Positions 18,735 to 28,215 of a stretch of DNA of 49,908 nt are shown here, piece by piece. A program made the translations under genes and the position numbers. Within the stretch, counting starts at the first letter, position 1. Each line of letters begins with the position of its first letter. The notes below the pieces were generated by a model. The model was not told the DNA's origin. It ran no database searches and saw nothing but the letters and a program-made list of their open reading frames with translations. Location of the stretch: contig CP070717.1 of NCBI GenBank assembly GCA_020350445.1, forward strand, positions 2,461,443 through 2,511,350. The letters run 5' to 3'. Source of the stretch: Acidobacteriota bacterium. Lineage in GTDB: Bacteria; Acidobacteriota; UBA6911; RPQK01; JAPXNP01.

Positions 18735-18778
18735 ATTCTTCAAGAAGATGATCTCACAGATTTGTCGAGATCAGATTT
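18735..18778 (-). repeat. Stem-loops in the rpsO-pnp intergenic region
   Basis: Within the 214-nt gap between rpsO and pnp, GATCTC and GAGATC (about 18750-18772) form a 6-bp stem with an 11-nt loop, beside the short palindrome TTCTTCAAGAA (about 18737-18747). No T-run follows, so this is not a classical terminator. In other bacteria this gap carries RNase III processing stems that mediate pnp autoregulation; a similar role here is inference. Confidence 0.35.
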
Positions 18779-18809
18779 CAGGAAAATTCTGCACGCAAGG
18801 AAAGGATAG

Positions 18810-19079
18810 TTACTTACGAATTCCTAGGCGCTCAATCACTTCCTTGTAGCGGCCAAAATCACGGCCCTTCACATAATCGAGCAGCCGACGCCTCTGACCA
18901 ACGAGCTTCAACAGTCCACGGCGAGAGTGATGGTCCTTCTTGTGAATCTTGAAGTGTTCGGTCAATTCGCGGATCCGCTCGCTCAGCAGAGCAATCTGCA
19001 CTTCAGGCGAACCAGTGTCCGATTCGTGCTTCCTAAATTCGCTTACGATCTCGTTCTTTCTCTCTTTTGTCAGTGTCAT
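18810..19079 (-). CDS. rpsO: 30S ribosomal protein S15
   Basis: Protein of 89 residues, the standard length. It contains the S15 signature from [19 protein letters not shown] through [20 protein letters not shown] and [12 protein letters not shown]15 binds the central domain of 16S rRNA early in 30S assembly and often represses its own translation. It is the first gene before pnp. The 183 nt upstream (19080-19263) contain no gene. A TTGACA at about 19122-19127 (minus strand) could be a -35 box, but no matching -10 is convincing. Confidence 0.97.
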   Translation of the reverse strand: MTLTKERKNEIVSEFRKHESDTGSPEVQIALLSERIRELTEHFKIHKKDHHSRRGLLKLVGQRRRLLDYVKGRDFGRYKEVIERLGIRK

Positions 19080-19263
19080 CTCTATATCTTCAAAAAACTT
19101 GATGAAATTCCGATTCTGGTGTCAATGCAAGGGGCCAATTTAGCAGAAAGACAAATCCAAGTCCAGCCAATTACCCTTGATGCAACGGGACTTCAAAGCG
19201 GCAATGAAGCTCCGGTTCAGCCTCCGAGACACCTCCCGTTCAAATTACGCTCGCGATAGCTTA

Positions 19264-20187
19264 TCACGGCTTCGATTTAGAATGCGCTCGAGGATGGGCG
19301 GAACGGTAGGTCCGAAGGAGATCCTCCATCTCAACATGGGTGTAACGCTGGGTCGTGGAGAGGCTCTCATGTCCCAGCAGTTCCTGAATCGCTCTCAAGT
19401 CAGCCCCCCGATTCAACAGGTGAGTGGCAAAGGAATGACGGAACAGATGCGGATGTACATTCAGGAACAGAGCGCTCTTCTGGATATATCCATTCAACAG
19501 GCGCTGGACCGAGCGGGCCGTCAACCGGGTTCCCCTGAGGTTCAAGAAGAGTGCGTTGGGCTCATCCGTACGTCGCGTCCTCTTCAAAACGCGAGTTCGG
19601 ACCGGAAGATAGGATTGAATCGACTCTGCGGCAGCCGATCCGAAAGGGATCAATCGTTCCTTCCGCCCTTTTCCACGCACTTTGAGCAACCCCTGTTTCA
19701 AGGAGATGTCTTCGATGTTCAGACCAACCAGTTCCCCTATGCGCATACCCGTGCCATAGAGCAATTCCAGCATCGATCGATCGCGCACCCCAGCTTCAGA
19801 CGCTGTATCGGGCAAGTCCAGGATGGTCTCTACTTCCTGCAGACTTAGATACCTCGGATTCCTTTTCGGCAATCGGGGAGTCTGAACGAGTCGAGCCGGA
19901 TTCTTCTCGATAACGGCTTCGCGGTGGAGAAAGCGAAAGAAGGACCGGACCGCGGCCAGTTTGCGAGCCACCGAAGTCTTCTGATTCCCCTTCTGATGCA
20001 AGGTTCCGAGAAAGTCGCGGATCGTGATGTGATCGATCTCGGCCGGTTCAATGCGGGCTTCCCCACGCCCTTGGCTGAGATAGGCGCGGAATTCCCCCAG
20101 GTCACGACGATAGGCGTTAACGGTGTGAGTCGAACAGTTGCGTTCGAGCTTTAGGTATTCGAGAAACGACTCAATCCATTCTTCCAT
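19264..20187 (-). CDS. xerC: Tyrosine recombinase XerC/XerD
   Basis: Protein of 307 residues. The N-terminal SAM-like DNA-binding domain (residues 1-100) precedes a catalytic domain with the full set of residues: R149 (GTGMRIGEL), K173, H247 and R250 (HPHLFRHSFATHLL), H273 (LGHESLSTTQ) and nucleophile Y282 (RYTHV). Xer recombinases resolve chromosome dimers at dif. Length and motifs fit the housekeeping XerC/XerD type rather than a phage integrase, and no att-like repeats or mobile cargo are near. Whether it is XerC or XerD cannot be told without the second paralogue. The NtrX-like gene ends 35 nt upstream. Confidence 0.9.
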   Translation of the reverse strand: MEEWIESFLEYLKLERNCSTHTVNAYRRDLGEFRAYLSQGRGEARIEPAEIDHITIRDFLGTLHQKGNQKTSVARKLAAVRSFFRFLHREAVIEKNPARLVQTPRLPKRNPRYLSLQEVETILDLPDTASEAGVRDRSMLELLYGTGMRIGELVGLNIEDISLKQGLLKVRGKGRKERLIPFGSAAAESIQSYLPVRTRVLKRTRRTDEPNALFLNLRGTRLTARSVQRLLNGYIQKSALFLNVHPHLFRHSFATHLLNRGADLRAIQELLGHESLSTTQRYTHVEMEDLLRTYRSAHPRAHSKSKP

Positions 20188-20222
20188 CGTCAGGCACCCG
20201 CTCTGGAACTGGAACGGTCTAC

Positions 20223-21569
20223 TTACTTGATATTGTAGGCCTTGAGCTTCCGATGCAGGTAGCTTCGCTCCATCCCGATCGCCGCCGCAGTCCGCGAGAT
20301 ATTCCCCTCGTTGGCCGCCAGGCTCTTCAAGATGAAATCCCGCTCGAATTCCTCACGCGCCCGCAACCATGAGTTACTTCCCCCGGCATTCTGCCCGTTG
20401 GCTGAAGCCTTGATGATCGAAAGCGGAAGGTCGAACTCGCACACTTCCTCCTTCTGGAGCATTATGACCAGTCGTTCAACAGTGTTCTTCAATTCCCTGA
20501 CATTACCCGGCCAGTGATAGGCCTTGAGCCGATGCAGGGCTTCTTCTGAGAACGTCTTCTCCGATTTACCGTATCGCCGACTGAAAAGTTCCATGAAGTG
20601 GTCAAGAAGGAGCGGGACATCTTCCGGCTTCTGGCGCAGCGGCGGGACCTCGAACGGGATCACATTGAGCCTGAAAAACAGGTCTTCGCGAAACGTCCCG
20701 GCCTCAATGTGCTGCTCTAGATTCTTGTTTGTCGCCGCGATCACCCGCACGTCGACATCGATGCTGGAGTTACTCCCCACCGGATGGAAACGCTGTTCTT
20801 CCAGGACACGCAACACTTTCGCCTGGGTTTTGAGACTCATGTCGCCGACTTCATCCAGAAACAACGTCCCCTGGTGGGCGAGTTCAAATTTCCCTTTCCG
20901 GCTCTCCGTTGAGCCGGTGTAAGCCCCCTTCACACTTCCGAAAAGTTCGCTCTCGATCAAGTCATCCGGGATGGCGGCGCAATTCACTTCCACGAACTGC
21001 CGTTTAGATCTCGGGCTCTGCAGATGAAGCAGCCTGGCTACCAGTTCCTTTCCAGTCCCGTTTTCGCCGTAGATCAAAACCCTCCCCTCAGTAGGGGCGG
21101 CATAGACAATCTGCTGACGCAGCGCCTGCATCGGAACCGAAGTCCCGATCATCACCGTTTCACGCCGGACAAACTCCTTGAGACTCTCATTCTCCGTCTC
21201 GAGAAGCTGCTGGTTGAGTGCGTGTTCGAGCACCAGCATAATCTTGTCGAGCGAAAGAGGCTTTTCCACAAAATCAAACGCCCCGAGCTTGGTCGCCTGC
21301 ACGGCAGTTTCGATAGAACCGTGTCCCGAAATCATGATGACGAAGGCGGTAGGTGCCAGCGTCTTGAGTTCCTTTAAGACGGCGAGCCCATCCATCCCCG
21401 GAAGCCAGACATCCAGGAAAATGACATCGTAGGACCGTTGTTCAACCTGGTGCAGGCACTCTTCGCCGCTCCCAACCGCGTCAACCGAGTAGCCTTCGTC
21501 CTCCAGGACGCCGCCCAGGGAACTCCTGACGTTATCTTCATCATCAACAACTAGTAACTTCGCCTTCAT
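20223..21569 (-). CDS. NtrX-like sigma-54-dependent response regulator
   Basis: Protein of 448 residues. The receiver domain has DDED near residues 9-12 and the phosphoacceptor Asp in VIFLDVWLPGMDG near residue 52. The AAA+ domain has Walker A GENGTGKE and the sigma-54-contacting loop GAYTGS, in which Tyr replaces the usual Phe of GAFTGA. The C-terminal Fis-type helix-turn-helix ends NISRTAAAIGMERSYLHRKLKAYNIK in two overlapping stretches, closely resembling NtrX. It should activate sigma-54 promoters when phosphorylated. Its ATG overlaps the stop of the kinase gene by 4 nt, so the pair is translationally coupled. Confidence 0.93.
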   Translation of the reverse strand: MKAKLLVVDDEDNVRSSLGGVLEDEGYSVDAVGSGEECLHQVEQRSYDVIFLDVWLPGMDGLAVLKELKTLAPTAFVIMISGHGSIETAVQATKLGAFDFVEKPLSLDKIMLVLEHALNQQLLETENESLKEFVRRETVMIGTSVPMQALRQQIVYAAPTEGRVLIYGENGTGKELVARLLHLQSPRSKRQFVEVNCAAIPDDLIESELFGSVKGAYTGSTESRKGKFELAHQGTLFLDEVGDMSLKTQAKVLRVLEEQRFHPVGSNSSIDVDVRVIAATNKNLEQHIEAGTFREDLFFRLNVIPFEVPPLRQKPEDVPLLLDHFMELFSRRYGKSEKTFSEEALHRLKAYHWPGNVRELKNTVERLVIMLQKEEVCEFDLPLSIIKASANGQNAGGSNSWLRAREEFERDFILKSLAANEGNISRTAAAIGMERSYLHRKLKAYNIK

Positions 21570-23767
21570 ACCTCTCGTCTTCCCCGATTCAGCAGCGGGA
21601 TTTCCATCACGATCCGAGTTCCCCGAGGCAGATTCGGCTCGGCCCGGATAAAGCCATCATGCTCAGAAACAATCTGTCGGACAATAGCCAATCCCAATCC
21701 AGTCCCCTTCTTCTTGCGGGAGAAATAGGGAAGAAAGAGATGATCGTAATCATCGACCGGTATACCGTGACCCGTATCCTCCACCGCAATCGTTACCGAT
21801 GCACGGTCCTGGTTATGGGATGTCCTGATCCTGATCTGCCGTTCCCCTGGAACTTCAACAAGAGCATCCAGCGAGTTCTCCAACAGATTCACGAACACCC
21901 GCTGCATCTGCTCAGGATCAATCCAGATCAACTGTACCAAAGGATCGAAATCCCGAACCACCTCGACAGAGTTCAAATGCCCATCATAGAGTGACAGCGT
22001 CTTGTCTATCAGGGCATGCAAATCCGCATCCTGCGGCTTACAGATCGGAAGCCTGGCAAACCGGGAAAACTCTGACAACAGGTTCTTTAACCTTCGAGAT
22101 TCCGAAACGATCATCCGAGAAGCTTCCCCTACCAACTGGCGAAAGTCGCGCAATTCAACAGATTCAGGGAGAGTCTCAGCCACTCGATCGAATCGACGGC
22201 TGATTCTCTCGGCCGACAGCTGAATTGGAGTCAACGGATTCTTGATCTCATGGGCCAGCCGGCGCGCCACTTCCTGCCAGGCGGCAAACTTCTCGGCCCG
22301 GATCAACTCGGTCAAATCATCGAGCACGATCAGGTAATCGAAATGCTCTCCGGAAGGTCCCGGGCTCGTCGTGATCGTCGCGGCGACATAGAGCTGGCTT
22401 TCATTCCGTCGAATGGTCACCTGTTTACGAGCCGTGCCAAAGAGCCGGGCCTTCTTCTTCAGTTCCCTGAACTCCAGGTAGAGTTCCTGGTCGGTGACAA
22501 CCTTCATATGCCGCGAAAGGATCTCGCGAGGAGTTGTCTGTAACATCTTCAGCGCCGCCTGATTCACCGTTCGAATCACCTCAGACTCGTCCACGGTCAG
22601 AACCCCTGTCGCGATGTTCTGAAGCACTGCCTCGATGTAGCGTCTTCGCTCGTCCAACTGGATATTTGATTTCTGGAGTTCCTGGTTGGCCTTCTCCAAC
22701 TCGGACCGGCTCTGCTTGAGCTGTGCCGCCATTTGGTTGAACGAGGCCACCAGGATGCCCAGTTCATCGACGGCATCGACATCAACGCGATGATCCAGGT
22801 TTCCACTGGCCAGAGCTCGCGAGCCCTCCGCAAGCGCCTCCAGTGGAACGGTCAACCGCCTCGCGATGTAGTTCCCCAGCCAGACGAAGGCAAAAACGAC
22901 CGCCAGGGTGGTCAATCCCAGGATGAGCAGATAGTGGTTCCGGAGAGATGCCAGGGTCCCTCTCAACCCCTTGTAGACTTCATTCGCCTCTTGGACGCGA
23001 GCCGTATGGAAGGCGATGCTTTCCTGCTCTTCCATTTCGAGAAACAGAATGCCGCCTTCATTCAACCGGAGTCCCACGACCCCCCGATCCACGATTCCGG
23101 TCTCGGTGTTGACCCGCTTCTCCAAATCAACGATGGCGCCTTGTTCCAAAACACGTTGGATCCGATCGCCATAATCCCTGGGGATGGCGGAGTCGGCAGA
23201 GCTCAGGAGCCGGCCCTCGGCATCGGTCAGAACGACATCGCTGAACCCTACCTCGGCAGCCGCCTTCCGAAAGGCTTCGAAGTCATCCAGTCCGACCTTG
23301 CCCACCAGATTCACAGCAGTCGCAATTGCCGCTTTCTCCTGCAGTTCGTAATAGCGCGCTGCAATCTCGGACGAGGAATCCAGCAATTGCTCGGATGGCG
23401 CACTCATCCAATTGGTGAGGTTCTGATTGATCAGGCCAAAAGCCATAAAACTCATAATCAGCGCCGGAAAGAGCGAGAAAATGATGAAGGTCAGAACGAG
23501 CTTGCTCCGAATCTTGCTCCCCGGTTGGCCGGCATGCAGCTCAAAAAATAGATGGATCAGGGTCCGAGCCAGCACGAAGGTCAGGATCAGAACCGCAATA
23601 AAGATGAGTGCCCAGACAAAAGCCCAGAGGTTGAAATTCCACAGGAAGTTCCTGTTCCCCACCGATGATGGATTCAGGAAGATCACGCTGATCAGGAAAG
23701 CCAGCACAAAAAAGACAAGGAATCCAGTCAGCCAATAGATTCTGCGAAGGAGTTGCTTGCGTCTCAT
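21566..23767 (-). CDS. NtrY-like sensor histidine kinase
   Basis: Protein of 733 residues. Three N-terminal membrane segments (about residues 11-31, 46-70, 88-112) precede an extracytoplasmic sensing domain, a fourth TM near 285, a HAMP linker (NLDHRVDVDAVDELG), a PAS domain with VLTVDESEVIRTVN, a HisKA domain with the phosphorylatable His in RRLAHEIKNPLTPIQ, and a HATPase with FVNLLENSLDAL, DTGHGI and GTGLGLAI. This is the NtrY layout. NtrY/NtrX pairs regulate nitrogen, redox or envelope responses in different bacteria; the signal here is unknown. It diverges from hyuA. Confidence 0.93.
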   Translation of the reverse strand: MRRKQLLRRIYWLTGFLVFFVLAFLISVIFLNPSSVGNRNFLWNFNLWAFVWALIFIAVLILTFVLARTLIHLFFELHAGQPGSKIRSKLVLTFIIFSLFPALIMSFMAFGLINQNLTNWMSAPSEQLLDSSSEIAARYYELQEKAAIATAVNLVGKVGLDDFEAFRKAAAEVGFSDVVLTDAEGRLLSSADSAIPRDYGDRIQRVLEQGAIVDLEKRVNTETGIVDRGVVGLRLNEGGILFLEMEEQESIAFHTARVQEANEVYKGLRGTLASLRNHYLLILGLTTLAVVFAFVWLGNYIARRLTVPLEALAEGSRALASGNLDHRVDVDAVDELGILVASFNQMAAQLKQSRSELEKANQELQKSNIQLDERRRYIEAVLQNIATGVLTVDESEVIRTVNQAALKMLQTTPREILSRHMKVVTDQELYLEFRELKKKARLFGTARKQVTIRRNESQLYVAATITTSPGPSGEHFDYLIVLDDLTELIRAEKFAAWQEVARRLAHEIKNPLTPIQLSAERISRRFDRVAETLPESVELRDFRQLVGEASRMIVSESRRLKNLLSEFSRFARLPICKPQDADLHALIDKTLSLYDGHLNSVEVVRDFDPLVQLIWIDPEQMQRVFVNLLENSLDALVEVPGERQIRIRTSHNQDRASVTIAVEDTGHGIPVDDYDHLFLPYFSRKKKGTGLGLAIVRQIVSEHDGFIRAEPNLPRGTRIVMEIPLLNRGRREV

Positions 23768-23890
23768 TGCGGGTTCTGCAGCGTTTCGCAGAGAAACAGT
23801 TGGTGACCTGTCCAGCTCACCTTATGGGTTGGAAACCCAGATCCCGGTAGCGAGCGTGTAATCCAATGACAGATCATGTTATTGTCACGT

Positions 23891-23899
23891 ATTCTATCA
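23891..23899 (-). promoter_or_regulatory. Extended -10 candidate for the NtrY/NtrX-like operon
   Basis: On the minus strand TGATAGAAT (TGn plus TAGAAT) lies 123 nt upstream of the kinase ATG at 23767. The predicted leader (about 118 nt) contains two short inverted repeats, TGGGTT/AACCCA (23825-23839) and GTTTC/GAAAC (23783-23797). No -35 match is seen. Confidence 0.3.
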
Positions 23900-23917
23900 C
23901 TTTGAGATCACTATTCT

Positions 23918-23935
23918 TCCCGACTTGGTTCGGGA
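23918..23935 (+). repeat. Perfect inverted repeat before the hyuA-like gene
   Basis: TCCCGA (23918-23923) and TCGGGA (23930-23935) flank a 6-nt spacer, 22 nt upstream of the ATG at 23958. It could be an operator for a dimeric repressor or a leader hairpin. Confidence 0.45.
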
Positions 23936-23957
23936 TCATATTTGGACCTGGAAAGAT

Positions 23958-25961
23958 ATGCTTAGAATTGGAATTGACACAGGTGGAACGTTCACCGATT
24001 TTGTGGTTTTGGATGGCGACAAACTAACCGTCTTCAAGCTCCCCTCGACACCCGGTCAGCCTGAGAAGGCTGTACTCGAAGGGATTGCTCGCATCGTCGA
24101 AGGCCGGGACGAGTTCCTGATTCAGCATGGCTCAACCGTTGCCACCAATGCCTTCCTGGAGCGAAAGGGCGCCCAATGCGTACTCGTAACGAACCAGGGC
24201 TTTGAAGACATCCTCGAGATTGGGCGGCAGAACCGCCCCGGCCTCTTCAGCCTCGAGTCTTCCCGGCCAAAAGCACTGATCCCTTCTCGACACCGTATTG
24301 GAGTCAAGGAACGGACGGACTGGGAAGGCAAGGCGATCACTCCATTGGAGGCGAAGTCGCTGGACTGGGTAAAAGGCAAGGTAGCTCAGCTGAACCCGGA
24401 ATCAATAGCCGTCGTCCTGCTCTACAGTTACCTGAACCCGGCGAACGAGCTGGCCATCGGCGATGCGCTCAAGGAATTGGGAGTACCGATCTCCCTTTCG
24501 CATCAGATTCTCCCTGAGTTTCGGGAGTACGAGCGGACCTCCACGACAGCTATCAATGCCTATGTCCGACCCATCATGTCCCGCTACCTGACCGCTCTGC
24601 AGGCCTCGCCGCAAGTCCCCGAGGGGAAGCTGGCCATCATGCAGTCGAATGGTGGTTCCATCTCGGCCGAATCGGCCTCGAGAGAACCGGTACGCACCCT
24701 GTTCTCTGGGCCGGCAGGAGGAGTCGTAGGCGCCTTCGAACTGTCTCGCATAGCTGGCTATGAAAAGGTCCTGACCATCGATATGGGGGGAACATCAACC
24801 GATGTGTGCCTCTGCAACAAGCGGATTGAGACAACTCATGAAGCGAGCATTGACCACCACCCGGTTTCGATTCAGATGATCGATATCCACACTTTAGGCG
24901 CGGGGGGAGGTTCTATTGCCTGGGTCGATGAAGGCGGACTCTTGAAGGTTGGCCCTCACAGTGCAGGAGCCGATCCGGGACCGATCTGTTACGGCAAAGG
25001 CACCGACGTAACGGTCACCGACGCCAATGTCTTTCTGGGCCGGATGAATCCCGACTACTTCCTCGGAGGTGAGATGCCCCTCTCTCCCGAGAAGATTGGT
25101 GCTGGGCTCGAAGAACTCGGCAAGGAACTGGGAAAGAGTTCTGAAACGACGATGTCGGCCGAAGAAGTAGCCGAAGGAGTCATTGAAATCGTCAATATTC
25201 AAATGGAAAGGGCGCTGCGCGTCATCTCTCTGGAGAAGGGCTATGACACTCGCGAATTCACGCTGGTGACGTTCGGAGGGGCAGGCGGTCTTCATGCTTG
25301 CGACCTCGCGCGATCGCTGCTGATCCCCCGGGTCATCGTCCCCCCGAGTCCCGGAGCTCTGTCAGCGTTTGGAATCCTCCGTTCCGATGTGGTGCAGGAC
25401 GCCTCCGTCACCTCGGTGATCTCGACGTCGGATCCCGAATGGCGTTCAGCCCTGCAGAACCATCTGCAGAAACTCGATGAAGAGGTCATACGGAAGATGG
25501 CCGAGCATGGATTTGAGGACGGGCAGGTGGAATTGGAAGCCAGTGTCGACGCCCGGTACCTTGGCCAGTCCTACGAACTGAATACCCCGTATTCAAAGAA
25601 TGTGACGGATGAATTCCATACCAAGCATGAACAGGTCTACGGGTACGCCAATCGAACCCTTCCGGTCGAGTTCGTCAATATCCGGATGCGCGGACGGGCC
25701 CGCTATCCGCTGCCTCCAATTCCAAAGACGCAGGCAACCGACGAGAACCCCGTCCCCGAGGCCCTCGTTTTGGAACGCCCGGTGATCCATCGAGGTAAGC
25801 CGGAACCGACCCGCTTCTACCTTCGAAACCAGCTCAAAGCGGGGAATCGCATCCAGGGTCCAGCTGTGATACTGGAGTACAGCGCGACAACGTTCATCCC
25901 GGCTGACTTCAGCGCGACGATCGATCCCTGGTTGAACATCGTCATCGAGCCGGTGAGTTAG
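23958..25961 (+). CDS. HyuA-type hydantoinase/5-oxoprolinase family protein
   Basis: Protein of 667 residues from the ATG at 23958, where the family's N-terminus LRIGIDTGGTFTDFVV begins. The frame is open upstream to 23925, but those 11 residues are not family-like. The N-terminal Hydant_A_N region and the actin-fold-like Hydantoinase_A core (TIDMGGTSTDVCL, LGAGGGSIAWVD, FGGAGGLHACDLA) are clear, and the C-terminal part matches the family's beta-rich end. Relatives hydrolyse cyclic amides such as 5-oxoproline or N-methylhydantoin at the cost of ATP, usually with a HyuB subunit. No hyuB lies here: the next gene is convergent rlmB. The substrate is therefore unassigned. Confidence 0.88.
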   Translation: MLRIGIDTGGTFTDFVVLDGDKLTVFKLPSTPGQPEKAVLEGIARIVEGRDEFLIQHGSTVATNAFLERKGAQCVLVTNQGFEDILEIGRQNRPGLFSLESSRPKALIPSRHRIGVKERTDWEGKAITPLEAKSLDWVKGKVAQLNPESIAVVLLYSYLNPANELAIGDALKELGVPISLSHQILPEFREYERTSTTAINAYVRPIMSRYLTALQASPQVPEGKLAIMQSNGGSISAESASREPVRTLFSGPAGGVVGAFELSRIAGYEKVLTIDMGGTSTDVCLCNKRIETTHEASIDHHPVSIQMIDIHTLGAGGGSIAWVDEGGLLKVGPHSAGADPGPICYGKGTDVTVTDANVFLGRMNPDYFLGGEMPLSPEKIGAGLEELGKELGKSSETTMSAEEVAEGVIEIVNIQMERALRVISLEKGYDTREFTLVTFGGAGGLHACDLARSLLIPRVIVPPSPGALSAFGILRSDVVQDASVTSVISTSDPEWRSALQNHLQKLDEEVIRKMAEHGFEDGQVELEASVDARYLGQSYELNTPYSKNVTDEFHTKHEQVYGYANRTLPVEFVNIRMRGRARYPLPPIPKTQATDENPVPEALVLERPVIHRGKPEPTRFYLRNQLKAGNRIQGPAVILEYSATTFIPADFSATIDPWLNIVIEPVS

Positions 25962-25980
25962 CGAGGCAGGCAGGAAACGG

Positions 25981-26703
25981 CTAGATCAGCTTTTCGTGCC
26001 GCAGGCGGAGGGTGTAGAGCAAGATCCCGGCAGCGACGGACAGGTTCAGCGAACTGACGTTGCCCTTCATCGGAAGCCCGAGGAGAAAGTCGCAGTTTTC
26101 GCGGACGAGGCGTCGGACACCCCGACTCTCTCCGCCGACTACGACTGCCAGGGGGAGACTCGTATCGATTTCATCAAACCGCGACTCTCCCGCCATATCA
26201 AGGCCGACCACCCAGAAACCCGATTCCTTGAGCGTCTTGATCGTCTGTACCAGGTTGCCGACGCGGCAGACCGGCAAATGAAGGGCCGCCCCGGCACTGG
26301 TCTTGACCACAGCCGGTGTGATCCCACAGGTATGGCGATTCGGAAGCAGGACGGCCTCGACCCCGGCCGCTTCGGCAGTTCTGATTACAGCCCCCAGGTT
26401 GTGCGGATCTTCCACTCCGTCAACCAGGAGAAGCAGCCTCGGCCGCCGTTCGAGTACGTCATCGAGGGAAGCCAACTCGGCAGCCGCAATCTCAGCGATA
26501 ACTGACTGGTGGGCCCGCGTTCCAGCCTTCCTCTCCAAGGCAGGCTCAGGCTCGAAATGGATGGGAATCTTCGCCGCTCTGGCCTGATCGATGATCTGCT
26601 GGAGACGCCGGCCGGCCTTCCCTTTCGCAATCGTTATCCGTTCGATGCGACGGGTATCGGAACTCAGCGCCTCGATAACAGCATTGATCCCATAGACGAG
26701 CAT
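25981..26703 (-). CDS. rlmB: 23S rRNA (guanosine-2'-O)-methyltransferase RlmB, SpoU family
   Basis: Protein of 240 residues. An N-terminal substrate-binding L30e-like domain (LVYGINAVIEALSS onward) is followed by the SPOUT methyltransferase domain, with VDGVEDPHNLGAVIRTAEAA, VVGGESRGVRRLV and the cofactor-knot motif SSLNLSVAAGILLY. RlmB methylates G2251 of 23S rRNA (E. coli numbering) in the peptidyl-transferase centre. The start lies 2 nt after the gltX stop, so both belong to one message. It converges on hyuA with 19 nt between stops. Confidence 0.93.
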   Translation of the reverse strand: MLVYGINAVIEALSSDTRRIERITIAKGKAGRRLQQIIDQARAAKIPIHFEPEPALERKAGTRAHQSVIAEIAAAELASLDDVLERRPRLLLLVDGVEDPHNLGAVIRTAEAAGVEAVLLPNRHTCGITPAVVKTSAGAALHLPVCRVGNLVQTIKTLKESGFWVVGLDMAGESRFDEIDTSLPLAVVVGGESRGVRRLVRENCDFLLGLPMKGNVSSLNLSVAAGILLYTLRLRHEKLI

Positions 26704-26705
26704 TC

Positions 26706-28208
26706 TTACACCGCGACCAGTTGATCAGACACCCGGTTGACCCGCTCCTTGACTCCCAGTATCGCAACCGGCAGTTCCAACTGGCTACCAGTTTCGATCA
26801 CCGGCAGGATCTTCTCCAATTCAGGACCAGATGCTCGAGCGGTAATGGCGACACGGATCGGCCGAAATAGATTCTTCCCTTTCTGCCCCGTCTGTTCTTT
26901 GGCAGCGATCACACAGGCCTTGTAGCATTCGAAATCGACAAACTGGCTCTCAGATGCGTTCAACGCGTCCCGAAAAGCAGTGACCACTTCGATGGCGCCT
27001 TCCTGATCGAGAACATCTCGAACGTCTGGGCTGGCCAAATCCAATTCCGGATTGAAGGCAGAGACAAATTGCGCCTGGTGAGATAACTCGGAAAACCGAT
27101 CGATATAGGGGATCAGGAGAGCCGCTAATTCCGCTCCCCAATTACGCGTTTCGGACGTGACTGGATCGGGCAGGAGCCCCGCTTTCTTCAAATAGGGAAG
27201 CGCCAGCTCCAATGAGCTTTCGGCGGACAGCATCTTCAAATGGCTGCGGTTGACCCAGTTGAACTTCTCGAGGTCAAAGGTCGCCGGGCTGACATTGACT
27301 CGTTCCAGCGTGAACTCGCGAACGATCTGCTCGACCTGGAGGATCTCGTTTCCATCTTCAGCTGGAGACCAGCCCAGCAGTGAAAGGTAGTTGATGGTCG
27401 CTTCAGGCAGGTAGCCCAGTTCCCGAAATTCAGCTATCGAAGTGGCGCCATGACGCTTGCTTAACTTACTTCCATCGGGACCCAGAATCGTCGAAAGGTG
27501 AGCGAACCGAGGCGGTTCAAACCCGAGGGCTTCGTAGATCAACAACTGTCGATGCGTATTTGAAATGTGCCCTTCACCTCGGATGACATGCGTGATTTCC
27601 ATCAATGCGTCGTCGATGGTACAGGCGAGGTTGTACTGGGCTGAACCATCGGAACGGACAAGGATGAAATCTCCGATTGTTGAAGTATCCACCTCAATCG
27701 GGCCATAAACGAGATCCTCGAAGGAGGTCTTGCCCTCTCGAACCCGCAGACGGATTGTCGCCTCCTCACCTGCACGGACACGTGCCTTGGCAACGTTTCG
27801 GTCGAGGTCACGGCATCGGCCCGAATACTTAATAATCCCGCTTTCCCTCTGAGCTTCCCGGTCTGCCTCTAGCTGCTCTGCAGAGCAAAAGCAATAGTAA
27901 GCATCCCCTTTGCTCAAAAGCTTCCCTGCCCACTTTCGATAGAGTGAGAGCCTCTTCTTCTGCTGATAAGGGCCTCTCTCCCCACCGACTTCCACGCCCT
28001 CATCCCAGTCCAGACCCAGCCACCGCATGTCAGCGATCAACTGCTCTTCAAACCGTGACTCCGAACGTTCTGCATCGGTATCTTCTACTCGGAGAATGAA
28101 CGTACCCCCAGACTTCCTGGCAAATAGCCAGTTGAAGAGGGCGGTCCGAACATTCCCAACATGGAGAAAGCCCGTTGGACTTGGTGCAAATCTAACGCGT
28201 ACACTCAT
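26706..28208 (-). CDS. gltX: Glutamyl-tRNA synthetase
   Basis: Protein of 500 residues from the ATG at 28208, whose product starts MSVRVRFAPSPTGFLHVGN; the frame extends to 28262 but those 18 residues are not conserved. The class I signatures are present: HVGN (residues 16-19, the HIGH box) and KLSKRHGA near residue 240 (the KMSKS box). The anticodon-binding helical domain fills the C-terminal third. Cys residues of the SAEQLEADRE region resemble the zinc-site region, with YYCFCSAEQL visible. It charges tRNA-Glu. A TGTAGAAT box ends 7 nt before the ATG, suggesting a leaderless message. rlmB follows directly. Confidence 0.97.
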   Translation of the reverse strand: MSVRVRFAPSPTGFLHVGNVRTALFNWLFARKSGGTFILRVEDTDAERSESRFEEQLIADMRWLGLDWDEGVEVGGERGPYQQKKRLSLYRKWAGKLLSKGDAYYCFCSAEQLEADREAQRESGIIKYSGRCRDLDRNVAKARVRAGEEATIRLRVREGKTSFEDLVYGPIEVDTSTIGDFILVRSDGSAQYNLACTIDDALMEITHVIRGEGHISNTHRQLLIYEALGFEPPRFAHLSTILGPDGSKLSKRHGATSIAEFRELGYLPEATINYLSLLGWSPAEDGNEILQVEQIVREFTLERVNVSPATFDLEKFNWVNRSHLKMLSAESSLELALPYLKKAGLLPDPVTSETRNWGAELAALLIPYIDRFSELSHQAQFVSAFNPELDLASPDVRDVLDQEGAIEVVTAFRDALNASESQFVDFECYKACVIAAKEQTGQKGKNLFRPIRVAITARASGPELEKILPVIETGSQLELPVAILGVKERVNRVSDQLVAV

Positions 28209-28215
28209 CGGCCCT

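Noticed and set aside
19264-20187. Xer gene as a mobile-element integrase
   Set aside because: Length and motifs fit the housekeeping Xer type, it neighbours rpsO-pnp, and no attachment repeats, cargo or composition change were seen.
22733-23551. 272-codon plus-strand frame opposite the NtrY-like kinase
   Set aside because: Antisense to a well-supported kinase; no motif, poor composition.
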